From: Colius striatus
Taxonomy: Eukaryota > Chordata > Aves > Coliiformes > Coliidae
Assembly (NCBI RefSeq): GCF_028858725.1
Contig: NC_084789.1
Coordinates: 40,465,211 to 40,529,210 of the forward strand
Reading direction: 5' to 3'
DNA: 64,000 nt
Shown: positions 9,267-20,402 of the stretch, piece by piece
How the letters are laid out: the number at the start of each line of letters is the position of its first letter
How positions within the stretch are numbered: position 1 is the first letter of the stretch
The notes under the pieces: generated by a model
What the model was told of the DNA's origin: nothing
The model's database searches: none
The model's input: the letters and a program-made list of their open reading frames with translations, nothing else
Made by a program: the position numbers and the translations under genes

Positions 9267-11178
9267 ATGGGAAAGAAATTAAGTAAAGAAGAGGCAGTAG
9301 AAGTAAATCTCTTCCAACATATACTTTCTAAGAGAGGACTTAAATATGACAAACCAGCTTTAGGCCGATTGTTGCTGTGGAGTCGGGAAAAGGGAATAAT
9401 AACTGATTCAGCTACAGCATTTGATCTCGCCATCTGGGAAAACCTTGGCAGTGCTCCATGGGAAGAGGTGAGCCTAGGATCACGGGAGGCACAGTGCTTT
9501 GCTACCACTTGGCGATTAATCTACAAGACTCTACAAGAGTTAAAGGGTCCCATTTTGCTGGGGCCTCTGTCATCCTAACGAGGGTGGGGGTGAATGGGAG
9601 CACCGAGAGACCATTTGAGAGAGAGACTTACCAAGAATAATGACTCTAATAAATCAGCTGCTCCAGATTTTGAATTGCAGTCACCAAAAACATCAGCAAC
9701 AGTGCTGGTGCGGGTATCAGGGCCGCCGACCAGGGAGCCGAGCGCGCCCCCTCCCCCCCCCCGCCTGGTCCTGTCTCGCCGCCATTTCAGAGGGAACCGC
9801 CGCAAACGAGCGGAGTGTGCGCTTTACTAGTGAAACAGCGTCACCTAGCGCCTTAACTACTGACGTGCCTTTACCACCCTTTGCTCCACCGACTCCGGTT
9901 GCAGCCTGCCCTAAGGGAGCTCCGGAGGGATGGGTGGAAGAAGTGAATAACAAATTGCAACTATTACAGAAGAATATTGAAAAATGGAGACTAGAAGCTG
10001 CTCCAGCAACTCCAGCTCCTAGGAAATCTTCAACAGCACCGCTACAACAGGAACCAGTTTTGCCTGAATCAGGACAAAAACGGAGAGAGATTGTTAAACA
10101 TGCTTTAATAGAAGGGGTTATGTTACCTGAGGCATTTCCTGGGATTATGGGAGATCAGAATCAATCAAATCAGTGGGTAAACCTTGACTGGCAATTGTTA
10201 AAAGAGCTTAAACAAGTGGTTACTCAATATGGTTTAAATTCTTCTTATTCTCAAGGTTTTTTGCAACACATATTCCTGGGTATGTTGTTAACTCCATCAG
10301 ATACTAACCGTATAGTACAGTTGTTGCTGTCGCCAGCTCAAAGACTTCATTTTCTTAATGACTGGGAACGTCTTTGTCATGAAGCTGCCGTGGAAAATTT
10401 AAACCGGGGGCAAAATGATCTGTTATTTGGTATAACACATGAAATGTTGTTGGGAAGAGATCCTTTTGCAAATGAACAAGTACAGACTAGGCTTGTTGTT
10501 CAGGCTTTGCAGCTGTCTCAATCATTAGCTTTACGAGCATTGAAAAGTGTGCCAGATCTAGGGAAGACGGTTCCACCCTATAGCACCATCCGTCAACAAT
10601 ATAAGGAGACCTATGTGTCTTTTTTAAACAGGCTTACAGAAGCCTTGGAAAAACATCCAGACTTAGATAATGAGGTGAAAGAGAAACTTTTAGTATTGCT
10701 GGCACTGGAGAATGCTAATTCACACTGCAAACGTATTCTTCATACATTGCCTAAATCTGCTACGCTTGCTGAGATGTTAGAAGCCTGCTCACGGATAGGG
10801 TCTAATGAGGAACAAGCGGAGCTTTTAGCCAATGCTTTTGCTGCAGCAGTAAAGCCTTTAGCATACCAAGGGTGTGAAGGTAGAAGATTAAAGTGTTTTA
10901 AATGCGGAAAAATTGGTCACACTAAAGCTCAGTGTAAAAACAAAGCAAAAGTTTCAAACTCGGCAGAAACAAGAAACACTGGCTTTGCAAGAAATTGTGA
11001 TCATTGTGGAAAGTTTGGTCACAGGGTAGGAGATTGTTGTTCGAGATTTCACAGGGTGTTGGGAAACTCGATAACCAACGCGACTGCCCCGCGCGTCATG
11101 ACACAAGTACAGGGTGCCTGGGTTGCCTCTCCTCCGCAACCTCAGGGAGTGCAGGAGTGGACTTGGCAACGGCAATAG
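9267..11178 (+). pseudogene. gag: ERV-B gag (left arm copy)
   Basis: The start at 9267 gives MGKKLSKEEAV, a myristoylation-type matrix N-terminus of betaretroviral style. A TAA at 9576-9578 ends matrix. The same frame resumes at 9579 and is lost at the C10 run near 9750, which shifts reading to another frame through 11178. Capsid follows (LPEAFPGIMG, WVNLDWQLLKELKQ), with a major homology region near YVSFLNRLTEALE, then two CCHC knuckles at 10894-10935 (CFKCGKIGHTKAQC) and 10996-11037 (CDHCGKFGHRVGDC). So one stop and one homopolymer shift separate it from an open Gag. Confidence 0.9.
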
Positions 11179-11790
11179 ACATTACTATAGTAGACTATCA
11201 AGTTCATTGTATTCCAGCTGAAATGAAAGGCCCGTTAGGGTCCGATTTATGTGTTTTGTTACTTGGTCAGTCGTCAATATTGTGACAGGGTATATTTGTA
11301 TTGCCTGGGGTAATTGATGCAGACTTTGAAGGAGTCATTGGTATCATGGTGCAGACCCTATGTCCACCTGTGTTAATTAAAAAAGGGTCTAAAATTGCTC
11401 AGCTTATACCATTTAGATCTATGGTGCCAAATAAAGGAGAGAAACATAGAGGGAATGGAGACTTTGAATCCACAGCTGATCCTCAGATCCTGTTTGCAAT
11501 GGATATTCATAAATCAAAGCCTGAAGATCTGGTATTACTAACCGATCCAGACCAATAGCAGTTAAAAATAAAAATTATTTTGGACACTGGGGCAGATGTT
11601 ACTATTATACCAAAGTCTCTATGGCCTGTGACATGGCCCTTGGACAATAAGGGGGGAGGAATTTTTGGAGTTGGAGGTATCCAATCAACTCAAATCAGTA
11701 AATCACTTATTAGCTTCACAATGTCAGATGGTTCCATTGCTCAGACACGACCATATGTTTTAAATGTTAATATTGCCCTAGTTGGCTGAG
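11179..11790 (+). pseudogene. pro: ERV-B dUTPase-protease region (left arm)
   Basis: Downstream of gag the frames read as dUTPase, the nucleotide-pool enzyme carried in pro by betaretroviruses: GVIDADFEGVIGIMV and KKGSKIAQLIPF are its motifs 3 and 4, and the final glycine-rich motif is changed (GDFESTADPQ). Stops occur near 11283 and 11556. An aspartic protease with IILDTGADVTIIP and the flap-like FGVGGIQSTQIS follows at 11565-11790 and ends in a stop. Not functional. Confidence 0.85.
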
Positions 11791-11879
11791 ATATATTGAG
11801 CCAGCTAGGAATGAGACTGACTAACCAGCATTTTTAGTTGCAGCCATTGGGGGACGGCCAATCCTTAAACTTCAATGAG

Positions 11880-14130
11880 AAACTGATACTCCTGTTTGGA
11901 TTGATCAATGGTTGCTAACATCGGAAAAGCTGTCCACAATTCACAGTTTAGTAGAAGAGCAATTAGAGAGGGGACATATTGTTCCATCTACGAGTCCTTG
12001 GAATACGCCTATTTTTACTATTCCTAAGAAAAGTGGGAAACAGCGTTTGCTTCATGATTTAAGGGCCATTAATGCTGTAGTGAAAGACATGGGAGCCTTA
12101 CAACCAGGGTTATCCTCATCAGTTATGCTACCCGAACATTGGCACTTATTGATAATTGATTTATAGGATTGCTTTTTAACCATTCCTTTGCATCCTGATG
12201 ATTGTGAAAAATTTGCCTTTACAGTGCCATCTGTGAACAAGCAGGAGCCAGCAAGACATTATCACTGGGTAGTGCTTCCCCAAGGGATGAAAAACTCGCC
12301 AATCATTTGCCATATATATATGACTTGGGCGTTGGCACCCATCAGGCAGAAACATTCTGATTGGATAATTTACCACTATACGGATGATATCCTTATAGCA
12401 GCCCAAAATTAAATGTGAATGTTGTTTTACAGTCTGAGTTAAAACAATCTGGATTGCAAATTTCTCCTGAGAAAATTCAAAAACAAGCACCATGGTCCTA
12501 CCTTGGTTGGGTGATTACTGGTGCTCAAATTTGGCCACAAAAAAATCAGATCAAAACAGATATCAAAAACCTAGCAGTTATCCAAAAACTGATGGGAGAC
12601 ATACAGTTGGGTACGTTCTCTGTGCGGAATTACTAATGAGGATTTAGAGCCACTTATGCCTCTACTGGGAAGCAGTACTTATGCAGATGATTCTCGAGCT
12701 TTGTCTCAGAAGCAACAGCTAGCACTACAATCTATTGCAAACAAGATATCTAGTACCACTGCAAGTCATTTTCTCACATGTCCCATAGAGCTCATGTTAA
12801 TCAATGGGGGAAACGGAAAATATCCCTATGCCCTTATAGCTCAGTGAGTGGAAAGTGAACCTCAGCATTGAAAATTTTGGAATGGATATTTTTAGCTTTT
12901 TGATTGTCGAAAACAGTTTTTACTAGATTGGAGGCGTTTGGTCTTTTGATAATGAAAGGCCGCACCAGAATTATTGAAATTGCTGGCAAAGACCCAGATC
13001 GAATTCTGTGTCCTTTAGCTCGAGTGTATTTAGACTGGGGATTTTGTCACAGTGAGGATTTACAGACTGCATTGGAAGATTTTCAGGGAACTATTTCAAA
13101 TGTATGTTATCCACATAAGTTTTATGCAATTTTGCAGAATCAAATTTTTGAGGAGGTTCCATATCGGTCAGAAACTCCAGTTGAAGGCCTTACAGTCTTT
13201 ACAGGTGCAAGTAAAAACAATCACAAAGCGACCATAACTTGACAGGAGTCAGGAAAATGGAATGATCATATACTTGAGGGACAGACTGGAGACTCTTTAC
13301 AAACACGAGAATTAAAGGCAGTTGTATGGGTTTTTTCTATCTGGTCAAATGTCCCAATTAACATTGTGTTTGGTTCTTTGTATATTGTAGGAATTGTGCA
13401 ATGCTTGGAGAGCGGTATACTAAAAGAAGTCAGCAATAAGGTTTTGTGGCAACTTTTAATACACTTGTTATCATTACTTAATAACAGACAATGTGTTTAT
13501 TTTATAATGCATATCAGAAGTCATTCAGGACTACCTGGAGGTGGTAACACTTGGAAATGATTGAGTTGACGGGTTGGTAACTCCAGTCTGGTCAGGTCCT
13601 CCGGTAGATTGCTTTACTCAAGCCCGACAAGCTCATTCGTTTTTTCACCAAAATGCTAAAATGCTACAAACAGTTTTGAATATCTCTTAATGATGCCATT
13701 GGTATTGTACAGTCCTGTCCTGACTGCCAGAAAACAGGAACAGGCATTGGCATTGGAATTAACCCTCAAGGTCTTGGACCACTGCAATTATGGCAGATGG
13801 ACGTTACTCACATTAATTAATTTGGTCGACTGAAATATGTGCACGTTACTATTGATACTTTTTCTGCTATGATATGGATTACAGTCCTGACGGGTGAATC
13901 GGCTAAACATGTGATTAAAAGTTTGAGAGGTTGTTTTGCAGCAATGGGAGTACCTCAAGAAATAAAGACAGATAATGGCCCTGGATACGTCAGTCAGCGA
14001 CTTCATCACTTCTTACAACTCTGGGGAATTAGTCATACAACAGGTATTTCACATTCTCCAACAGGTCAGGCCATCGTCAAGAGCAGCCAACACACGATTA
14101 AACAGATGCTTGAAAACCAAAGAGGAAGAG
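11880..14130 (+). pseudogene. pol: ERV-B pol (left arm): RT, RNase H, integrase start
   Basis: Reverse transcriptase motifs run [40 protein letters not shown] and HYTDDILIA, so the usual YMDD methionine is threonine. Stops split it (for example near 12163 and 12411). RNase H remnants lie at about 13180-13560 (GLTVFTGASKN, where the catalytic Asp position is altered, and IRSHSGLPGG). Integrase core sequence follows at 13839-14130 (IKTDNGPGYVSQRL, SPTGQAIVKSSQHTIK). CR1-b cuts off the rest at about 14131. Confidence 0.85.
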
Positions 14131-15693
14131 GTTAAAGACTTGTTGGCCAAACTTAAGGATCAATGGGTCCTGATGGGATGCATCCTAGAGTGCTGAGGGA
14201 GCTGGCTGATGTGATTGCTAAGCCTCTCTCCATCATTTTTGAACAATCATGGAGGACAGACGAGGTGTCTGAGGACTGGAGAAAGGCCAATGTCACTCCA
14301 GTCTTCAAAAAGGGCAGGAAGGACGACCCAGGAAACTACAGGTCAGTCCCCCTCACCTCCATCCCTGGAAAGGTGATGGAACAACTCATCCTGAATGTTA
14401 TCACTGAACATATGAAGGAAAAGATGATTGTCGGGGGGAGTCAACATGGCTTCACCAAGGGGAAATCCTGTTTAACCAACCTGAGAGCCTTCTATGAGTG
14501 CATAACCAGCTGGCTAGATGAGGGGAGAGCAGCAGATGTCATCTCCCCTGACTTCGGCAAGGCTTTTGACACTGTCTCCCATAACATCCTCATCAGAAAG
14601 CTCAGGCAGTGTGGCTTGGATGAGTGGATGGTGAGGTGGATCGAGAGCTGGCTGAATGACAGGGCCCAGAGGGTGGTGATCAATGGCACAGAATCGAGTT
14701 GGAGGCTTGTGGCCAGGGGAGTTCCACAGGGATGGGTTCTGAGGCCAGTCTTGTTCAACATCTTCATCAACAACCTGGATGAGGAGACTGAGGGTACCCT
14801 CAGCAAGTTCTCTGATGACACCAAACTGAGAGGACTGGCTGATTCCCCAAATGGCTGTTCTGCCATTCAGCGGGACCTCGACTGGCTTGAGAGTTGGGCA
14901 GAGAGGAACCTCATGGGATTCAACAAGGACAAGTGCAGAGTCCTGCATCTAGGAAGGAACAACTCCATGCACCAGTACAGGTTGGGAATTGACCTGCTGG
15001 AGAGCAGCTCTGCAGAGAGAGACCTGGGAGTGCTGGTTGACAATAAACTAAACATGAGCAGCAATGTGCCCTCATGGCCAAGAAGGCCAATGGCATCTTG
15101 GGATGCATCAAGAAGAGTGTGGCCAGCAGGTCGAGGGAGGTTCTGCTCCCCCTCTGCTCTGCCCTGGTGAGGCCTCATGTGGAGTCCTGTGTCCAGTTCT
15201 GGGCTCCTCAGCTCAAGAGGGACAGGGAACTGATGGAGAGAGTCCAGCGCAGGGTCATCAAGATGATCAGGGAACTGGAGCATCTTCCTTATGAGGAAAT
15301 GTTGCGGGAACTGGAGCTGTTTAGTCTGGAGAAGAGGAGACTGAGGGGGGATCTTATTAATATTTACAAGTATCTAAATGGTGGTTGTCCAGATGTTAGG
15401 GCATCCCTTTTTTCTATTGTATCTAGCAACAGGAAAAGGGGTAATGGGATGAAGATGGAACACAAAAAATTCCCTTTAAACATAAGAAAAAAATATTTTA
15501 CTATGAGGATGACAGAGCAGTGGAACAGGCTGCCCGGGGATGCTGTGGAGTCTCCTTCCTTGGAGGTTTTCAAAACCCACCTAGCCAGGTTCCTATGTAA
15601 CCTGATCTAGGTGGACCTACTTCTGCAGGGGGGGTTGGACTAGATGATCTCTAAAGGTTCCTTCCAACCCCTACCAATCTATGATTTTATGAT
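14131..15693 (+). mobile_element. CR1-b: 5'-truncated CR1 LINE
   Basis: A CR1 copy inserted in the ERV-B integrase. It carries the C-terminal half of ORF2 and ends with the standard CR1 tail: TTGGACTAGATGATCTCTAA, CCTTCCAACCC and TCTATGATTTTATGATTC. ERV-B does not resume after it, so later deletion removed the other side. The inverted repeat boundary falls within this CR1 at 15486, about 200 bp before its 3' end. Confidence 0.93.
14163..15610 (+). pseudogene. CR1 ORF2 reverse transcriptase, C-terminal half
   Basis: An open frame from 14163 to 15170, continued in a second frame 15074-15610, encodes CR1 reverse transcriptase. Motifs include [50 protein letters not shown] and GVPQG. The catalytic box reads FSDDTKL instead of FADDTKL. 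A frameshift near 15070 and absence of the endonuclease half make it inactive. The open length suggests a young CR1. Confidence 0.88.
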
Positions 15694-16022
15694 TCATTTT
15701 CTTGTCAGGGGGCTTTGTGTTTCTGTGTCAGGGGGCTGCCTGCTGAGTTGGGCTGGAGGTTGAGAGCTGGGCTTACTAGAACTGCAACTTCAGCCTCACT
15801 GAGCTGGGTGTCTTGGTGCAACAGGCAGCTGCCTCATCAAGAACCTTTCTAAGCTTGTCCGTGACTTATCTCCTTCATCTTAGGGGGAATTCTGTTCCAT
15901 AGTCTGTTTCCAGAAGCAGGAACTCCGTGATTTCCAGTCTAGATGTGTTTGTGGACAGCATTTCCATTTCTTCTTGAGCTAGCCTTAATGTAACCAACAG
16001 CGCTCCTTCCCCCAGTGTTTCT
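15694..16022. other. Unassigned sequence between CR1 copies
   Basis: About 330 bp with no ORF, repeat or retroviral motif I recognise. It lies between the CR1-b tail and the short CR1-c tail that hosts ERV-D. Confidence 0.4.
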
Positions 16023-16049
16023 GTTGGAGTAGGTGATCTCTAAAGGTCC
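16023..16049 (+). mobile_element. CR1-c tail, left part
   Basis: GTTGGAGTAGGTGATCTCTA and the following AAGGTCC are a piece of the CR1 3' end. ERV-D interrupts it, and the remaining tail resumes at 23347. The last four bases, GTCC at 16046-16049, are the left copy of the ERV-D target duplication. Confidence 0.8.
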
Positions 16050-16580
16050 TGTAAGAAACTATGAATTAGGGTATTGTTTATTAAAATTTATGTTAAGCCC
16101 AATGTAAAGGTTAAGCGACAAAAGAAAGGAAAGTACTTATGCGAACAGCTGCAGGACATCACTCGTGAGATAAGATAACTGCAATTGCCTTCACATACCA
16201 GACACCATTTGTGTAAACAGGAGAGATACTGCTCAAGGATGACTACAAGATGTTCTAAGGGACTGGCGAAGAGAAGAAAAACAACTCTATCTAAGTGAGG
16301 GATCAATTATAAAACAAAGAAGGAAAACTTCTTACTCAGCAAGCACCGAAAGACAGAAAAAAGACCCCTCACAGTAACTGAAGCATGCGCAGAGCAGTTC
16401 TCCTACTTTACAGCCACGGATGCAAAATGTATAAAAAAGGACTGTTTAAACTAATCAGTACGGCAGTTGGCGGAGCGCAGACTCCCCTGTCGTCCAGCGC
16501 TGTCTTTGCTCTTATTCTACTTGCTACAATTAATAAAATTATAATTGGCTTATGATCCATTGTGGTCTCAATTTATGACA
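16050..16580 (+). mobile_element. ERV-D 5' LTR
   Basis: Begins TGTAAG and ends GACA, 531 bp. A TATA box (TATAAAAAAG near 16430) and a polyadenylation signal AATAAA at 16532-16537 are in the expected U3 and R positions. It differs from the 3' LTR at three sites: a C/T near the GTTAAGC segment, a G/T after GGCGAAGA, and a C/T in CAAGCAC-GAAAG. Confidence 0.95.
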
Positions 16581-16979
16581 ATCTTGGTGCCGTGACTCGG
16601 ATAAGGAACGGTGAGCTTCAGTCCTCCGGGGAGGCGCCCCGCGGCAATCCGCGGCCCCGTGACTGACAGCCTACCTCAACCTTACCGACGAACCTAAATT
16701 CTAGAATAATGAGCAAAGGGGAAACCGGTAAAATCCCATAAAAATTCTGTGCACGGGAGTCCGGACGAAGACGCAGGACGCGTAAGTATATTGCGAAAAT
16801 TGATTCGCGGGTTATCCGTTCGGGCGGGATTGGGGATCCTGGATTATAACGAATGAGAGGTTCGATATACTGAACCAAGCGAGTGTGGACCCTTAAGTAC
16901 TGCGTTTCCCATCTCCCGCGAGGGACTGGGCCAGGAACAAGGGGAGCAAGTGAGTGTGTGTTTGTGGATAATCCAGAAG
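16581..16979 (+). promoter_or_regulatory. ERV-D leader: tRNA-His primer site and splice donor
   Basis: TGGTGCCGTGACTCGGAT at 16585-16602 is the primer binding site for tRNA-His, the same primer class as human HERV-H. A consensus splice donor (GC before GTAAGTAT) begins at 16782 and probably served subgenomic env RNA. The rest of this 0.4-kb leader is where a packaging signal would lie. No gene is seen. Confidence 0.85.
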
Positions 16980-18230
16980 ATGGGGACGAAGGGCAGCAAG
17001 CCTTCGACACCCATGGGAAGGGTACCTGCTGTACCTAAGAATACCCCTCTGGCATATATCTTAGACAATTGGAGATATTTCCCTGGAACACTAGGGAGAG
17101 ATAAGCAGAAAATAATAGAATACTGTACTAAGATATGGGGAGGGAAGAAGATTTCTGAAAATGTCTTTTGGCTAGTCTGCGGGCCAGAAGAAGATTGGAT
17201 AAGACAACAATTAAATTTCTGGGTTAATAATAAAAAACCCCTTAACCCGGAAGAAAGTCAGTATGCGGAAGTGTGGCTAAAAAGACCGGGGGCTAGACTT
17301 TACCCGCTGAGTGAAATAAAAGCTAAACAAAAGAAAAAGAAGGAAGAGTTAGACGAAACCCTTCTAACCCCCCCTTACATTTCCCCTCCTGCTCCCACAG
17401 CCTCTCCAGAGGTCCCCAGAGCACCCACTCCCCCACCGGAGTTGGAACGAAAGTCTCCCCCTCCTCCTTTTGGGACCAAACCTTTACACTTGGGATGAAA
17501 TGCAATCTATCCTTGGCCAATTATTTACTAACGAGGAAAGAGACATGATTAGACGAGCAGGAATGAGATTGTGGGATGCTCAACATGCCCAGGGACCTAA
17601 AGCAAATATTAAAATGGCCACTCCAAAGACCTAATTGGGATAATCATGATCCCGTGCATAGAACTCATATGCAGGACCTGAAAACTATAGTAATTCAGGG
17701 AATTAGAAAAGCAGTACCCCGTGGCCAGAATATCAATAAAGCATTTAATGAAATGCAAAAGAAAAATGAGAGCCCTACTGAGTGGTTAGAACGACTGAGG
17801 AAAGCCCTTCAGCTGTATCTCGGGGTAAATCCTGACGAAGGGCAAGCACTCCTCAAAACTCAGTTTGTAGCAAAATCATGGGGGGATATCAGAAAGAAGA
17901 CTGAAAAGTTAGAAGACTGGCAAGTGAGAGGGTTGAATGAATTATTGAGGGAAGCCCGGAAAGTCTATGTAAGGCGAGAGGAGGAGAGCAGCAAGCGGCA
18001 AGTGAAAATGATGGTAGCAGCGGTCAGAGAGGATCGTAAAAGACAAACTGCTGCTGGAACGAAACAAGGAATGTAGTAGTAAAGAAGGAACAGAGATGTT
18101 GTTTTTACTGTGGAAAAAAGGGACATATAAAGAAGAATTGTAGAGAAAGGATCAGGGATGAGGAAATATTGAAAGCGGAATAGGAGAGTCAGGGGCTCTA
18201 TATTTTGGGGGACCGGAGTCATCATGAGCC
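16980..18230 (+). pseudogene. gag: ERV-D gag
   Basis: The ATG at 16980 gives MGTKGSK, a myristoylation-type start of matrix, followed by a lysine-rich stretch and a proline-rich p12-like region (PPYISPPAPTASP). It ends at a stop at 17496-17498. Capsid continues in another frame from about 17499, meets a frameshift near 17600, and runs to 18076 with the major homology region (SPTEWLERLRKALQLY). A single CCHC knuckle CFYCGKKGHIKKNC is at 18099-18141, beyond stops after 18076. Broken at several points. Confidence 0.88.
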
Positions 18231-19928
18231 CTTGATAAAATTAAAAATAGGTCCCCATAAACTAGAGTTCACCTTTTTAGTAGACACTGGGGCTGAAAAA
18301 ATCGACTATTAAACAAATACCTGAGGGATGTAAAATTTCCCCCGAAAAAGTACAAGTGATTGGGGCAAAAGGAGAACCATTTAAAGTAAACAAAATCAAA
18401 AATGTATTATTTGAAACTGAAAATAAATTCGGAATGGGTGAACTCTTGCTCGTCCCTGAAGCAGAATTTAATCTGCTAGGATGAAATTTAATTGTTGAAT
18501 TGCAATCAGAAATTAAAGTAAAGAATCAAGAGCTAACAGTGTCTGCTTATCCTTTGACCGTGGAGGATAAAAAAACAAATCAGCACTGATGTCTGGTACT
18601 CTCCGGACACAATTAGTAGACTGGAAATCCCACCGATTAAAGTCCAAATTTCTGAACCCCACATACCTGTGAGGGTAAAGCAATATCCCATATCCCTAGA
18701 AGGACGGAGAGGATTAAAACCAGAAATTGATCGGTTATTAGCACAAGGAATCTTAGAGCCTTGTATGTCACCCTTTAACACCCCCATTCTGCCTGTAAAG
18801 AAACCTAATGGGAAATATCGGCTCGTACATGATTTAAGGGAAATAAACAAAAGAACTATCACCCGGTTCCCTGTAGTAGCAAATCCATACACATTGCTAA
18901 GCAAGTTAGGACCTCATAACTCCTGGTATAGTGTGATTGATTTAAAGGATGCCTTTTGGGCCTGTCCACTGGCAGAAGAATGCTGTGATTATTTTGCCTT
19001 TGAATGGGAAGACATAGAAACAGGCCGTAGACAGCAATTAAGATGTACCGTGCTCCCTTAAGGGTTCACTGAGTCCCCTAATTTGTTTGGACAGGCCCTG
19101 GAAGAGCTCTTAAAAGAATACCAGGTACAAACAGGAAATGTACTGTTACAATATGTAGATGATCTGCTTATAGCAGGGAATAATAAGGAAGATGTAAGAA
19201 AAGAAAGCATTCGATTCCTAAACTTTCTTGCACAAAAGGGAACTAAGCCAAACACCGGTTTTAAGCCTACCAGATTTAAAGCGGCCATTCCATTTATTTG
19301 TTAACACACATGAAAGAACAGCATTCGGAGTATTAACTCAGGAATGGGCCGGACAAAAGAAACCGGTGGCATACCTATCAAAGCTGTTAGACGCTGTGAG
19401 CAGGGGTTGGCCGAGCTGCTTACAAATCATTGTTGCTGCTGCCTTATTACTTGAAGAAACAAATCGTATTACCTTTAATGGAGAAGTTGTCTTATATGCT
19501 CCACATAACATCAGAGGAGTGTTGCAATAAAAAGCAGAAAAATGGCTTACAGATAGCCGATTATTAAAGTATGAGGGAATACTTATAGAATCCCCTAAAC
19601 TATCTTTAAAAAACTATTGGGGCAGTTAATCCCACTGAATTTTTGTACCCAGGAGAAAGTAATGAACTGTTACACAATTGTTTTCAAACAATTGAACAGC
19701 AGACACATATTAGGTCAGACTTAGAAGAAGAAGAACTACAATATGGAGAAGTATTATTTATAGATGGGTCATCATGAATAGTGGAAGGTAAACGATTGTC
19801 TGGATATGCCTTCGTTAAGTTGGAAAAAGGAGAGTTTAAGATAATAGAATCAGGCCCCCTGAGTGCCAGCTGGTCGGCTCAAGCCTGTGAGCTATATGCA
19901 TTGTGGAAAGCATTAGTGTCACTGGAGG
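18231..19928 (+). pseudogene. pol: ERV-D protease, reverse transcriptase, RNase H start
   Basis: Protease shows FLVDTGAEK near 18280 followed by a frameshift. Reverse transcriptase has MRVKQYPISLEGRRGLKP, LVHDLREINKR, YSVIDLKDAFWACPL and LLQYVDDLLIAG (near 19150), with a stop replacing the Gln of LPQG near 19060. After the YVDD box the thumb region is deleted, so the sequence passes directly to the connection domain (SLPDLKRPFHLFVNTHERT, 19260-19530). RNase H begins at about 19760 (LFIDGSS followed by a stop) and is interrupted near 19930. Confidence 0.87.
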
Positions 19929-19929
19929 G

Positions 19930-20402
19930 TGAACCCTGGCAGCACTCCACCGGCCCTCCACTAGTCCCCCCCAAGCCTCGGCTGTGGTGGGGTGCTGGGA
20001 GAGCATGGAGGAGGTCAGGCCCCGCTTGTACCCCCACCCTGCTCCTCTTCCCCCTGGAAGAAGTGTTTTTGGAGGGGGCAGCTGGATCATAGCTGTTGGC
20101 AGCAGTGGCGGTATCTGGAGCTGTATGGCCGGGTCACGGTGCAGAGCCCCTGGGTGCTGCCCTGAGGATTGTTTTGTCTGCCGTGGGGATGCCCAGGCAC
20201 AGCCCTGCCTGCCTCCCCTGGCTGCCAGCCTGGGGCTGTGCAAGGTTTCCCCCCCCCCCCCCCCCCCCCGAGCTGGTCCTGCTCGCCCTGGCATGAGGAT
20301 AGGACTTGCTGTTGCTGCTGCCCACTCTCCCCCCCACCCCCCAGCAATGCCGTCCCGGCCGCACTGCAGCGGGGAAGACAGAGCGCTGGGAAATGTAAAA
20401 AG
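19930..20402. other. GC-rich foreign block inside ERV-D RNase H
   Basis: RNase H sequence stops near 19928 (KALVSLEG) and resumes at about 20403 (KDGTIYTDSRYAFG). Between them lie about 470 bp that are GC-rich, unlike the AT-rich virus, and include a run of 21 C residues at 20249-20269. The ORFs across it on both strands look like chance frames. It could be an inserted host fragment or a filler from break repair. No clear target duplication is seen. Confidence 0.75.

Larger units (their letters stand above)
7386..15486. repeat. Left arm of an 8.1-kb inverted repeat
   Basis: Position x on this arm matches the reverse complement of position 42902-x (42903-x inside the C-run near 9750) on the arm at 27417-35516. 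I found three differences: ten versus nine C residues near 9750/33138, C/T at 14510/28393, and A/C at 15435/27468. The long adenine and thymine runs I compared have equal length. Outside 7386 the sequence is LTR. Inside 15486 the CR1 continues uninterrupted to its natural 3' end. Confidence 0.95.

Noticed and set aside
9101..9508. Minus-strand ORF of 135 codons over ERV-B matrix (and its mirror at 33394-33801)
   Set aside because: Antisense to a clear matrix gene, no motif, present only because both strands lack stops there.
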